A stretch of DNA of 64,000 bases from assembly GCF_022802975.1 (NCBI RefSeq), contig NZ_JAFEVZ010000002.1, positions 434,001-498,000 on the forward strand. Reading direction: 5' to 3'. Source of the stretch: Flavobacterium pectinovorum. Lineage in GTDB: Bacteria; Bacteroidota; Bacteroidia; Flavobacteriales; Flavobacteriaceae. The position numbers and the translations under genes are program-made. Under the pieces are notes generated by a model, which was not told where the DNA came from, made no database searches, and saw only the letters and a program-made list of their open reading frames with translations. Positions 27,412 to 35,531 of the stretch are shown here, in pieces (position 1 is the first letter of the stretch; each line of letters starts with the position of its first letter).

Positions 27412-30267
27412 TTATTTGCTCAAATACATTTTTCTTCTTGAGTACAATTCGTAGAATTGATCGTCTTTTAAATCATCAATAAACAAGATGCTTTCTCCTG
27501 TCGATTTCATTTCTGGCCCTAATGCTTTGTTTACATTTTGGAATTTGCTGAAAGAGAAAACCGGCTGCTTGATGGCATATCCGTTTAATTTTGGATTAAA
27601 ATCAAAGTCAGTTACTTTATTGTGTCCTAACATTACTTTGGTAGCATAGTTAACATAAGGCTCTCCGTAAGCTTTTGCAATAAACGGAACCGTTCGGGAA
27701 GCTCTGGGGTTTGCCTCGATGATGTAAACTGTGTCGTCTTTTATTGCAAACTGAATGTTGATTAAACCTACTGTTTTTAATGCTCTTGCTATTTTTTCAG
27801 TATGGTCTTTAATTTGCTGCATTACGAATTCTCCTAAGTTAAAAGGAGGTAAAGTGGCGTTGCTGTCTCCGGAGTGAACTCCACAAGGTTCGATATGTTC
27901 CATAATTCCGATGATATAAACATTGCCGTCAGCATCGCAAATAGCATCAGCTTCAGCTTCGATTGCTCCTGCCAAATAATGGTCTAAAAGCAATTTGTTT
28001 CCTGGAATTGTTTTCAATAAATTGATTACGTGTTCTTCCAGTTCTTTTTTGTTGATAACGATTTTCATTCCCTGACCACCTAATACATAAGAAGGACGAA
28101 TCAATAACGGAAAGTCAAGAGTATCTGCAAGGGCAGAAGCTTCATCAGCTGTTTCAGCGATTCCGAATTGTGGGAAAGGAATATGTAATTCTCTCAATAA
28201 GTCTGAGAATCTACCTCTGTCTTCTGCAAGATCTAGTGCGTCAAAACTGGTTCCGATGATTTTTACTCCGTATTTAGATAATTTCTCAGCTAATTTCAAA
28301 GCAGTCTGACCACCTAACTGAACAATTACTCCTTCCGGTTTTTCATGCTGAATGATGTCGTAAATATGTTCCCAGAAAACCGGTTCAAAATATAATTTAT
28401 CCGCTGTGTCAAAATCTGTCGAAACTGTTTCAGGGTTACAGTTAATCATGATGGTTTCGTAACCACATTCTTTTGCAGCCAAAACTCCGTGAACACAAGA
28501 ATAATCAAATTCAATTCCTTGTCCAATTCTGTTTGGCCCTGAACCTAAAACGATGATTTTCTTTTTATCAGTAACAATGCTTTCGTTATCTACATAACGC
28601 TCGCCATTTGCTTTTTCGATCTCAGCCTCAAAAGTAGAGTAATAGTAAGGTGTTTGTGCTTTAAACTCAGCGGCACAAGTATCAACCAGTTTAAATACAC
28701 GGTTGATATTTTGGTCCATACGTAAAGTATGTACTTCGCTTTCCAGACAATTCATCATGTGTGCAATTTGTCTGTCGGCAAAACCTTTTTGTTTCGCTTC
28801 AAGTAATAACTCTTTAGGGAGATTAGATATTTTATAGTTCGAAATTTCTTTTTCTAATGTATAAAGTTCTTCGTATTGTTTTAAGAACCACATGTCGATT
28901 TTTGTGATTTCATGAATACGGCTCAATGGAATTCCCATTGCGATTGCATCATAAATCACGAAAACACGATCCCAGCTGGCAAAAGTCAGTTTCTCAATAA
29001 TTTGTTCGTAATTGGTGTATCCTTTTCCGTCAGCACCTAAGCCATTTCTTTTGATTTCTAAAGACTGAGTGGCTTTGTGTAAAGCTTCCTGAAACGAACG
29101 TCCAATTCCCATTACTTCACCAACAGATTTCATCTGAAGTCCTAAAGTTCTGTCGGCGCCTTCAAATTTATCGAAGTTCCAACGTGGTATTTTTACGATT
29201 ACATAATCCAAAGTCGGCTCGAATAAAGCAGAAGTTGATTTTGTAATTTGGTTTTGTAATTCGTCTAAGTTGTATCCTAACGCCAATTTAGAAGCGATTT
29301 TAGCAATCGGGTAACCAGTCGCTTTAGAGGCCAAAGCAGAAGAGCGGGATACACGAGGATTAATCTCGATAGCAACGATATCTTCTTTTTCGTCAGGGGA
29401 AACTGCGAACTGTACATTGCATCCACCTGCAAAGTTTCCGATACTGCGCATCATTAAGATGGCATAATCACGTAATTTTTGGAAAGTGGTATCAGATAAT
29501 GTCATTGCCGGAGCAACTGTAATCGAATCTCCGGTATGAATTCCCATTGGGTCCATGTTTTCAATCGAACAGATAATGACAACATTATCATTTTTATCTC
29601 TCAAAAGCTCCAATTCGTATTCTTTCCAGCCTAATAAAGCTTTGTCAATCAATACTTCATGGATTGGCGACATTTCTAATCCGTAGGTTAGTTTTTCGTC
29701 AAATTCTTCTTTACTGTGAACAAAAGCAGCTCCGGTTCCTCCAAGTGTAAATGAAGGGCGAATTACTAGTGGAAAACCAAATTCCTGAGCAATTTCTTTT
29801 CCTTCAAGGAAAGAAGTAGCAGTTTTTGCCGGTGCAGTAGGAACATTTATTTTTTGAAGCAATTGTTTAAATTGCTCTCTGTCTTCGGTAATATTGATGG
29901 CATTTACATCAACACCAATTAATCTTACTCCAAAATCCTGCCAGATTCCTTTTTCATCAGCTTCCAGACACAAGTTTAAAGCTGTTTGTCCTCCCATTGT
30001 TGGTAAAACAGCATCAATTTGTGGATGTTCCTTTAGAATTTCAATAATCGATTTTGTAGTTAAAGGTTTCAGATAAACATGATCGGCCATGGTTGGGTCG
30101 GTCATAATTGTCGCTGGATTGGAGTTAATTAAGATAACTTCAATTCCTTCTTCACGAATCGAACGTGCAGATTGGGATCCCGCATAATCGAATTCGCAAG
30201 CTTGACCAATAACAATAGGTCCTGAACCTATTATTAAAACTGATTTAATTGATGTGTCTTTAGGCAT
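27412..30267 (-). CDS. carB: Carbamoyl-phosphate synthase large subunit
   Basis: The 951-aa protein has the duplicated ATP-grasp layout: MPKDTSIKSVLIIGSGPIVIGQ opens the first half and KKIIVLGSGPNRIGQGIEFDY the second. It makes carbamoyl phosphate from bicarbonate, ammonia and ATP for pyrimidine and arginine synthesis. It ends soon after the second ATP-grasp domain (GPEMKSTGESI then about 20 residues). The C-terminal MGS-like allosteric domain of the roughly 1070-aa enterobacterial enzyme is therefore missing. carA is not adjacent. Confidence 0.93.
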   Translation of the reverse strand: MPKDTSIKSVLIIGSGPIVIGQACEFDYAGSQSARSIREEGIEVILINSNPATIMTDPTMADHVYLKPLTTKSIIEILKEHPQIDAVLPTMGGQTALNLCLEADEKGIWQDFGVRLIGVDVNAINITEDREQFKQLLQKINVPTAPAKTATSFLEGKEIAQEFGFPLVIRPSFTLGGTGAAFVHSKEEFDEKLTYGLEMSPIHEVLIDKALLGWKEYELELLRDKNDNVVIICSIENMDPMGIHTGDSITVAPAMTLSDTTFQKLRDYAILMMRSIGNFAGGCNVQFAVSPDEKEDIVAIEINPRVSRSSALASKATGYPIAKIASKLALGYNLDELQNQITKSTSALFEPTLDYVIVKIPRWNFDKFEGADRTLGLQMKSVGEVMGIGRSFQEALHKATQSLEIKRNGLGADGKGYTNYEQIIEKLTFASWDRVFVIYDAIAMGIPLSRIHEITKIDMWFLKQYEELYTLEKEISNYKISNLPKELLLEAKQKGFADRQIAHMMNCLESEVHTLRMDQNINRVFKLVDTCAAEFKAQTPYYYSTFEAEIEKANGERYVDNESIVTDKKKIIVLGSGPNRIGQGIEFDYSCVHGVLAAKECGYETIMINCNPETVSTDFDTADKLYFEPVFWEHIYDIIQHEKPEGVIVQLGGQTALKLAEKLSKYGVKIIGTSFDALDLAEDRGRFSDLLRELHIPFPQFGIAETADEASALADTLDFPLLIRPSYVLGGQGMKIVINKKELEEHVINLLKTIPGNKLLLDHYLAGAIEAEADAICDADGNVYIIGIMEHIEPCGVHSGDSNATLPPFNLGEFVMQQIKDHTEKIARALKTVGLINIQFAIKDDTVYIIEANPRASRTVPFIAKAYGEPYVNYATKVMLGHNKVTDFDFNPKLNGYAIKQPVFSFSKFQNVNKALGPEMKSTGESILFIDDLKDDQFYELYSRRKMYLSK

Positions 30268-30361
30268 TTTTGTATGTATTGTGTAGTTATATAAGTATTT
30301 TAAAAACCATTCTTAGTGTGCTAAAAACTAGAATGTTGAGAAAATTTTTACCAACAAGGTA

Positions 30362-30396
30362 TAAAAAAAGGCGATACTAAAAAAGTAATCGCCTTA
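30362..30396 (-). terminator. Terminator after rpmH
   Basis: On the minus strand aaggcgattact and agtatcgcctt form a hairpin followed by a run of T residues, between rpmH and carB. Confidence 0.75.
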
Positions 30397-30414
30397 TGTA
30401 TGTTTATACAAACA

Positions 30415-30576
30415 TTATTTTTTGTGTCTAGGCTCGCTAGAAACAGTTAATTTATGTCTTCCTTTAGCTCTTCTACGCGCTAGAACTTTTCTTCCATTCG
30501 CAGAGGCCATTCTGTCCATAAATCCGTGCTTATTTCTTCTTTTTCTTTTCGATGGTTGAAACGTTCTTTTGCTCAT
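30415..30576 (-). CDS. rpmH: Ribosomal protein bL34
   Basis: This is a 53-codon gene. The product starts [19 protein letters not shown], continues with [20 protein letters not shown] and ends EPRHKK, the full-length L34 pattern with the very basic core. It is a large-subunit ribosomal protein. CAAATATA at 30649-30656 (TATATTTG on the minus strand) is a likely -7 box. No dnaA or rnpA lies beside it, so it is not in the classic origin cluster. Confidence 0.96.
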
Positions 30577-30712
30577 TGCTTTGTATCTTTAAAATGGTAT
30601 CTAATATCTCTTTTCTGTTTTTGAATATCGTTATCCCAAAACCGAGTGCAAATATACAAAGACTTTTTTTTCTGGCAAGTAGTTTTATAAAAATATTTTT
30701 AATTCATTTTAC

Positions 30713-30720
30713 TATATTTG
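30713..30720 (+). promoter_or_regulatory. -7 box for the DUF2892/TPR gene
   Basis: TATATTTG lies 22 nt upstream of the ATG at 30743. Confidence 0.5.
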
Positions 30721-30742
30721 CAGTTACAAATATACACCTATT

Positions 30743-31258
30743 ATGTTTCATAAAAATATTAAACTTATTTTAGCCGGACTTCTTGTAGTCGCTGGCGTTT
30801 GGCAATTTACAGAAAGTAATATCGGCAATGGAATTTTCCTTATTTTACTGACTGCAATTCCTGTGTTTCTTTACTTTAAAAACGAATTTATCCTTTTAGC
30901 TTTCCTTAAATTAAGAAAACAAGACTTCGAGGGCGCTAAAAAATGGCTGGCATACATTAAAAATCCTGAAACTGCTTTGGTAAGAAAGCAACAGGGGTAC
31001 TTTAATTACCTTCACGGAATCATGTTGTCGCAAACCAACATCAATCAGGCTGAGAAGCATTTCAAAAAAGCTATCGAACTTGGTTTGTCTATGGATATGG
31101 ATTTAGCGGTAGCAAAATTAAATCTTGCGGGAGTAGCCATGTCACGCCGAAGAAAACTGGAAGCGACTAATTTATTAAACGAAGCTAAAAAATTAGACAG
31201 ACAAGGAATGCTGAAAGAACAAATCACGATGATGAAAGAACAAATGAAGAAAATCTAA
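30743..31258 (+). CDS. Membrane-anchored TPR-like protein (DUF2892-type N-terminus)
   Basis: The 171-aa protein has two N-terminal membrane spans (about residues 7-24 and 29-46), as in DUF2892-type proteins, then a helical cytosolic region. That region reads as one or two TPR-like repeats (GYFNYLHGIMLSQTNINQAEKHFKKAIELG, then a similar helix pair). It may be a small scaffold at the inner membrane. Function is unknown. It has its own promoter and terminator. Confidence 0.75.
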   Translation: MFHKNIKLILAGLLVVAGVWQFTESNIGNGIFLILLTAIPVFLYFKNEFILLAFLKLRKQDFEGAKKWLAYIKNPETALVRKQQGYFNYLHGIMLSQTNINQAEKHFKKAIELGLSMDMDLAVAKLNLAGVAMSRRRKLEATNLLNEAKKLDRQGMLKEQITMMKEQMKKI

Positions 31259-31281
31259 TTTTTCTAAAATTACAATATTTT

Positions 31282-31317
31282 AAATCCCAAATTCTAGCGA
31301 GTTTGGGATTTTTTTGT
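31282..31317 (+). terminator. Terminator after the DUF2892/TPR gene
   Basis: aaatcccaaa and tttgggattt pair, followed by a T run. Confidence 0.75.
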
Positions 31318-31404
31318 CATTGCGAGGAACGAAGTAATCTCATACAGCATATCTTTTATTAATATTATCAATCTTAGTGAGGTTATTTCGTTCTTCGCAA
31401 TGAC
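31316..31404. repeat. Long dispersed hairpin, GTCATTGCGAGG type
   Basis: The 27-nt ends (31316-31342 and 31378-31404) are inverted copies with three differences, all of which leave G-T (G-U) pairs. The tips read gtcattgcg and cgcaatgac. There is no reading frame inside. Confidence 0.75.
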
Positions 31405-31430
31405 TTTGTTTGCGCATTAAAAACAATTTA

Positions 31431-31928
31431 TTAATCAATATCAACTTTAAAATTTGGAGGAAGAGGCATTATAACCATTTTATTAATTTCCCTCAAATTA
31501 ATTTTTTTGTTCATTTTAATGAATGTATGATTATCTTTAATTTTTTCCAACGATTCACCAAACATCCAAAATTGCGTTGGACCATTACGACCATGAATTT
31601 TTAACTTTCTGGATTGCTTATCATTCTTTAATAAAAAAGCATAAGTCTGCCCATCTTCAATCATGTTATTATCAAAAACTTCTTCTTTAAGAAAAGTAAT
31701 TGTATCTAATATGTTTTCAATTCTTTCTTTTTCATCTTTATTTAAAATTGCAAAAGATGTTTCTTCCTTATATCCATACACATCAACATAATAAAGCGTA
31801 TCAGAAGAATTGAACTTCAAATAATAGGACTCACGAATATTCCATTTAAAAAAAGTAAAATCATACTTCTTTTTGGGAGATTCACATCCTAATAAAAGAA
31901 GTAATCCAATTATTATAAAGATTCTCAT
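31431..31928 (-). CDS. Hypothetical lipoprotein
   Basis: The 165-aa product has a short lipoprotein signal (MRIFIIIGLLLLLGC, Cys15). The mature part has alternating beta-like segments and charged turns with no recognised domain. It stands alone between two dispersed hairpins (31316-31404 and 31980-32071), a sign of an accessory or mobile neighbourhood. Confidence 0.65.
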   Translation of the reverse strand: MRIFIIIGLLLLLGCESPKKKYDFTFFKWNIRESYYLKFNSSDTLYYVDVYGYKEETSFAILNKDEKERIENILDTITFLKEEVFDNNMIEDGQTYAFLLKNDKQSRKLKIHGRNGPTQFWMFGESLEKIKDNHTFIKMNKKINLREINKMVIMPLPPNFKVDID

Positions 31929-31979
31929 ATAAAATTTTCTTAATAGATTAAATCTACTTCATCAAAGTTCTTTTCAGTA

Positions 31980-32071
31980 TGTCAGACTCAGTCCATTCGT
32001 CTTCTTTCTGGATAAACTTAGTCGAAGCTTTTTTTGAATTCTAAAGCTTTCGACTCCGCTCAGGATGACAA
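31980..32071. repeat. Dispersed hairpin, GTCAGACTC...GGATGAC type
   Basis: The ends read tgtcagactcag and cgctcaggatgaca, and an inner arm gtcgaagcttt pairs with aaagctttcgac with one bulge. The right-hand phrase (tttcgactccgctcagga) looks like a widespread flavobacterial repeat. Confidence 0.5.
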
Positions 32072-32091
32072 TAGAAGTAGTAAACGTTATT

Positions 32092-32751
32092 TTAGTCCTC
32101 CAATATAATAGAAGGTAAATTTTCGTTCAGCCATTTGTATTTATTCAAAATCATAATGTGAGTGCCGCCTTTTACCACAATACATTTATTGATGTATTTT
32201 ATAGGGAAAACATCGTCCTGATCGCCGTGTATATGGATGACTTTTTCGTCTATTTGATTTCGGTTCCACAAAATAACAGATTCGACGGCCCATTGTAAAT
32301 AATTCAAATCCCGGACAGCCAGAAATTTTTCGTACAATTTGATGCGTTTGTTTACTTTTTCTCCGAAAGAGTATTTTGCAAGATTTTCAATATTCAAAAT
32401 GAGTTTCATCGGAATCAGTTTATAGGCTTTTGTGGTTTTTCCGATTTTCATTCTCCTTGGGAATTCTGTATTGCTCCTCACACTCGAAATAATTATAACT
32501 TTTCGGGCTTCGATATGTCTGGCTATTTCCTGAACCAAAATCCCACCAAAAGAAACCCCGATTAAAACCGGATTTTCATGTTTGATGTTTTTTGTGATTC
32601 TAAGCGCATAATCAGATAATGATTCTTTTACAAGTGGAATTTTCCATTCGAGCAGAAACATTTCAAAAACAGTTTCGTCAAGTTTTATTCTTTCAAAAAT
32701 GGTGGGACTAGCTGCTAATCCGGGCATAAAATAAACAGGAATCTTACTCAT
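32092..32751 (-). CDS. Alpha/beta hydrolase
   Basis: The 219-aa protein has the alpha/beta-hydrolase fold pattern. The nucleophile elbow is GVSFGG (about residues 64-69), a late Asp lies in HIHGDQDDVFP (about 174-184), and the catalytic His is in KGGTHIMI (about 196-203). It has no signal peptide, so it is cytosolic. The substrate is unknown. It is a stand-alone gene. Confidence 0.8.
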   Translation of the reverse strand: MSKIPVYFMPGLAASPTIFERIKLDETVFEMFLLEWKIPLVKESLSDYALRITKNIKHENPVLIGVSFGGILVQEIARHIEARKVIIISSVRSNTEFPRRMKIGKTTKAYKLIPMKLILNIENLAKYSFGEKVNKRIKLYEKFLAVRDLNYLQWAVESVILWNRNQIDEKVIHIHGDQDDVFPIKYINKCIVVKGGTHIMILNKYKWLNENLPSIILED

Positions 32752-32910
32752 TTTCAGAGAGCGGTTTTAAGTTGAAGATAAATTTACCCTTTTTTGCTAA
32801 TATGTAGAGTAAATCTTATACTTAATTATTTTATAAAGTTACTAACCAATTATTATTTAAAATGATTCTACTTCTTTAATAATAATGTGTTATGTTGAAA
32901 ATCAAATGAT

Positions 32911-32918
32911 TATCTTTG
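32911..32918 (+). promoter_or_regulatory. -7 box upstream of the small acetyltransferase
   Basis: TATCTTTG matches TAnnTTTG and lies about 100 nt upstream of the start codon. The rest of the 32752-33014 gap shows no gene. Confidence 0.4.
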
Positions 32919-33014
32919 TGAGCTGAATTCTTTACAGATAAAACACTTTTTAAAGATTTTATCTGATATTATTTTCACGTTTATTTTCTAATATTTTTTA
33001 TTCACCCCAAAAAC

Positions 33015-33323
33015 ATGATAAATATGGAACCTGCCGTAATGGAAATTAAAGACAATACTTTTGCAAGACAATTTGAGGCTACAGTCCCGGAGGGCTTATT
33101 GAGTGTTGAATATTCATTTCAGGAAAAAAAGATTTTTTTGACTAAAATTAACATGCCTGAAAATTTTGAAAATCAGCCCATGATTGATATACTGCTTAAA
33201 AACATAATGGAACTGAGTATAGAGAAAAAGTTCAGAGTTGTTCCAATTCATCCAAAAATTGCTGTTTTTTTTAAAAAAAATCCAAAATATAAAGAATTGC
33301 TTCCGCCGGGAATAAGAATTTAA
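33015..33323 (+). CDS. Small GNAT-family N-acetyltransferase-like protein (YjdJ/NATD1 type)
   Basis: The 102-aa protein has the minimal GNAT fold of the YjdJ/NATD1 group. It shows VPEGLLSVEYSFQEKKIFLTKINMP, an active-site region before a helix, and the ending VVPIHPKIAVFFKKNP typical of the family. The true start could also be the ATG at 33024. The acceptor is unknown. It is monocistronic. Confidence 0.78.
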   Translation: MINMEPAVMEIKDNTFARQFEATVPEGLLSVEYSFQEKKIFLTKINMPENFENQPMIDILLKNIMELSIEKKFRVVPIHPKIAVFFKKNPKYKELLPPGIRI

Positions 33324-33370
33324 AAATCGCTGATAAAACCGATTCCTAATCCAAGTTTTGCATAGATACA
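33320..33370 (-). pseudogene. Possible remnant of an outer-membrane barrel C-terminus
   Basis: On the minus strand about 17 codons read DVSCIYAKLGLGIGFISDF and then stop (33320-33322). The pattern of alternating hydrophobic residues and a terminal Phe is that of the last barrel strand of an outer-membrane protein. The frame is closed by a stop about 18 codons upstream, so only the tail would remain. It is short enough to be chance. Confidence 0.25.
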
Positions 33371-33393
33371 GGATACATCAGGTTATGAAATAC

Positions 33394-33426
33394 AAAAAAA
33401 GGCTTTCAGAAATGAAAGCCTTTTTG
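33394..33426. terminator. Terminator between the acetyltransferase and T9SS genes
   Basis: aaaaaaaggctttca pairs with tgaaagcctttttg, between convergent genes. Confidence 0.75.
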
Positions 33427-33457
33427 TCCAGAAACAAAATCTAAAAATAAAAATTAA

Positions 33458-34444
33458 CTAATTTATAATTATTTTTTTGATTATTTTTTTCTCCTGAAGG
33501 GTCACTTCAAAAAGATAAGTACCTGAAGTCATATCAAAAACAGTAATCTCCTTATGATTTGATTTTGGTAGTTTTTTTACAATTTTACCGTTAATGTCAT
33601 AAATTACAATACTGCTTTTTTCTTCTTCAGTATTCAAATAAACAATGTTTGAAGCCGGATTTGGGTATAATGTCACGGAATCAATATTGAAATCTTTATT
33701 TCCTAATGTTTTTTGATTAATTACACCCACTCCGTTTAAATCAAAACCACCTGATGGAAAAGGAGTTGAGTAAGGATCATTAATGATTCTTCCAAAGCTG
33801 TCATAAGAGGCATACAATGGATCAATTGTACCAATAACATCAATTATTTTAACATGTGTAATGTTGTCTTTGTCTAAAAATGCATTGTCGGCAATGTCTG
33901 ATAAGTCAAAAGGGGTTCCGTAGCCATTGACATATTTTCCGGCTAGATTGTTGATGTATCTGCAGTCAATTCCGGCAAAAGGTCCAACCTGAGTATTAGT
34001 TTGTGTTTCACTGTGTGAAGGAAACCTGAAAAAATTAACTCCATCTGAACTTACTTCAACAAAAGCCAACTCTAAAAAAGCCAACCCTGAACCACCGGTC
34101 TTAAATCCATTTTCAAAAACTGCAAAATCAAATCCGGGGCCATTGGCAATAGGAGTATCAAAAGTTAAGGTTGCGCTCCCGCCGTCACCCAGACACACAA
34201 CACCTGATCCTGATGTTCCGCCTTTCATTCCATCATTTGGGGTTCCGCCAGTAGCCAAAGGACCTGTTGGGTTGGCAATATCCTGCGGGCCTCTTACTAC
34301 AGTAATACCGGTTGCCCAACCTATAAAAACTGTACTGCTTTTTGCTATGGCAGTACTGCCTGTCTCACCTGCTGCGGGGGCATACGATTGTGCAGAAATT
34401 ATCGATGATGTAAGTAATAAGGTGAAAAGTAATTTTTTTATCAT
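33458..34444 (-). CDS. T9SS-secreted surface protein of the B12 uptake locus
   Basis: The 328-aa protein has a signal peptide (residues 1-18, ending ISAQ). A globular domain (about 20-240) contains GPGFDFAVFENGF and LAFVEVSSDGVNFFRFPS. A type IX sorting domain (about 255-328) starts LYPNPASNIVYL and ends YLFEVTLQEKKIIKKIIIN. It should be exported across the outer membrane and held at or released from the surface. It lies just downstream of the BtuB-like receptor and the propeller lipoprotein, on the same strand. A terminator-like hairpin (34456-34492) separates it, so it may be read at a lower level. A cobalamin-binding or extracellular role is inferred from context only. Confidence 0.82.
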   Translation of the reverse strand: MIKKLLFTLLLTSSIISAQSYAPAAGETGSTAIAKSSTVFIGWATGITVVRGPQDIANPTGPLATGGTPNDGMKGGTSGSGVVCLGDGGSATLTFDTPIANGPGFDFAVFENGFKTGGSGLAFLELAFVEVSSDGVNFFRFPSHSETQTNTQVGPFAGIDCRYINNLAGKYVNGYGTPFDLSDIADNAFLDKDNITHVKIIDVIGTIDPLYASYDSFGRIINDPYSTPFPSGGFDLNGVGVINQKTLGNKDFNIDSVTLYPNPASNIVYLNTEEEKSSIVIYDINGKIVKKLPKSNHKEITVFDMTSGTYLFEVTLQEKKIIKKIIIN

Positions 34445-34455
34445 AATAAAGGTTT

Positions 34456-34492
34456 AAAAATGCCCTTACAGTTTTATTATAAGGGCATTTTT
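34456..34492 (-). terminator. Hairpin between the propeller lipoprotein and the T9SS gene
   Basis: aaaaatgccctta and taagggcattttt pair perfectly around a short loop. On the minus strand it follows the propeller gene and may end or attenuate the riboswitch transcript. Confidence 0.7.
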
Positions 34493-34497
34493 GTTTT

Positions 34498-35529
34498 TTA
34501 ATTGTTTGAATAAAAACTATTTGGTGCAATGCCAACAGTTAAAGTTTTTAATACTGTTCCTGTAGAAGAGTATATGGTAACAATTCCGTCTTGTGTAAAT
34601 CCGTTTGCATTACCAGAATAAATTTTTCCATTAATAACTCCAAATCCGTAAAAGGTAGAGTATTGTACATAAGTATTAGTAAATATTGGGGTTGTGCTAA
34701 AAGTTGCAGCATTTAGATCCATAGCATACACACTGCCTTCTTGCGTGTAATAAATTTTATCTCCATCAATATCCATATTTGATACATATTTTAAAGTGGT
34801 TGATTCTATAGATGTTGCAGTATCAGTATTAGTATTAATTTTATACAATTTACTGTTGTCCTTATTTCCGCACATTACATATACACTTCCATTTTTTTCT
34901 TCAATAGAATTTATTCCATCTTCAACTGTAATAGTTGTCAAAACCTGATTTGTTGAAGGGTCAATCACAGTAACTTCATTTCCATAACCATAAGCACCAT
35001 TCATAACATAAAGTTTATTATTTGCTACTACAATTTTTTCTACGGTTTTTTCTACAGATATTGAGTTTGAATAGGCATAAGTTTTTGCATCATAAACTGT
35101 TACTGCATTTGACAAAGCATTAGTTACATATAATTTATTGTTTAAAACTACACTATAGCGTGGGTTTTCTAATTTCTCAGTAATAGTCCCTAGGCTTTGA
35201 AAAGTGTAACGATTTACAACTTCAACTTCATTAGAATTGTTTACAACAATAAACGCTTTGTCATCACTGAAGCTTAATGATTGTGCTACATCTCCTAATA
35301 CTTTTGTAGGGTTTACAACAGCAAATATGTTGTTTTGTGAAGTCGTTAAGTCATTAGATATATAAGATACCGATGCATTTGGTGTTTTAAAATTCCCTTC
35401 GTTTAAAATCAATACGCCATTGTCGTATGCTCCTAATGGGGTATCAATTATAGTATTGTCATCACTGCTACAGGAAGCAAATAAAAAAACAGATGCAATA
35501 AGTCCTAAATAAAGATTTTTAAATTTCAT
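34498..35529 (-). CDS. Beta-propeller lipoprotein (DUF5074/YncE-like), BtuG-like by context
   Basis: The 343-aa protein is a lipoprotein (MKFKNLYLGLIASVFLFASC, Cys20). Repeated blades carry YVTN-like text such as KLYVTNALSNAVTVYDAKTYAYSNSI and KLYVMNGAYGYGNEVTVIDPSTNQVL. This YncE/DUF5074 propeller is the fold of BtuG, the surface B12-capturing lipoprotein of Bacteroides. It begins 2 nt after the BtuB-like receptor ends and lies under the same cobalamin riboswitch. A B12-capturing lid on the receptor is therefore a strong inference; binding residues cannot be checked by eye. Confidence 0.85.
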   Translation of the reverse strand: MKFKNLYLGLIASVFLFASCSSDDNTIIDTPLGAYDNGVLILNEGNFKTPNASVSYISNDLTTSQNNIFAVVNPTKVLGDVAQSLSFSDDKAFIVVNNSNEVEVVNRYTFQSLGTITEKLENPRYSVVLNNKLYVTNALSNAVTVYDAKTYAYSNSISVEKTVEKIVVANNKLYVMNGAYGYGNEVTVIDPSTNQVLTTITVEDGINSIEEKNGSVYVMCGNKDNSKLYKINTNTDTATSIESTTLKYVSNMDIDGDKIYYTQEGSVYAMDLNAATFSTTPIFTNTYVQYSTFYGFGVINGKIYSGNANGFTQDGIVTIYSSTGTVLKTLTVGIAPNSFYSNN

Positions 35530-35531
35530 TT

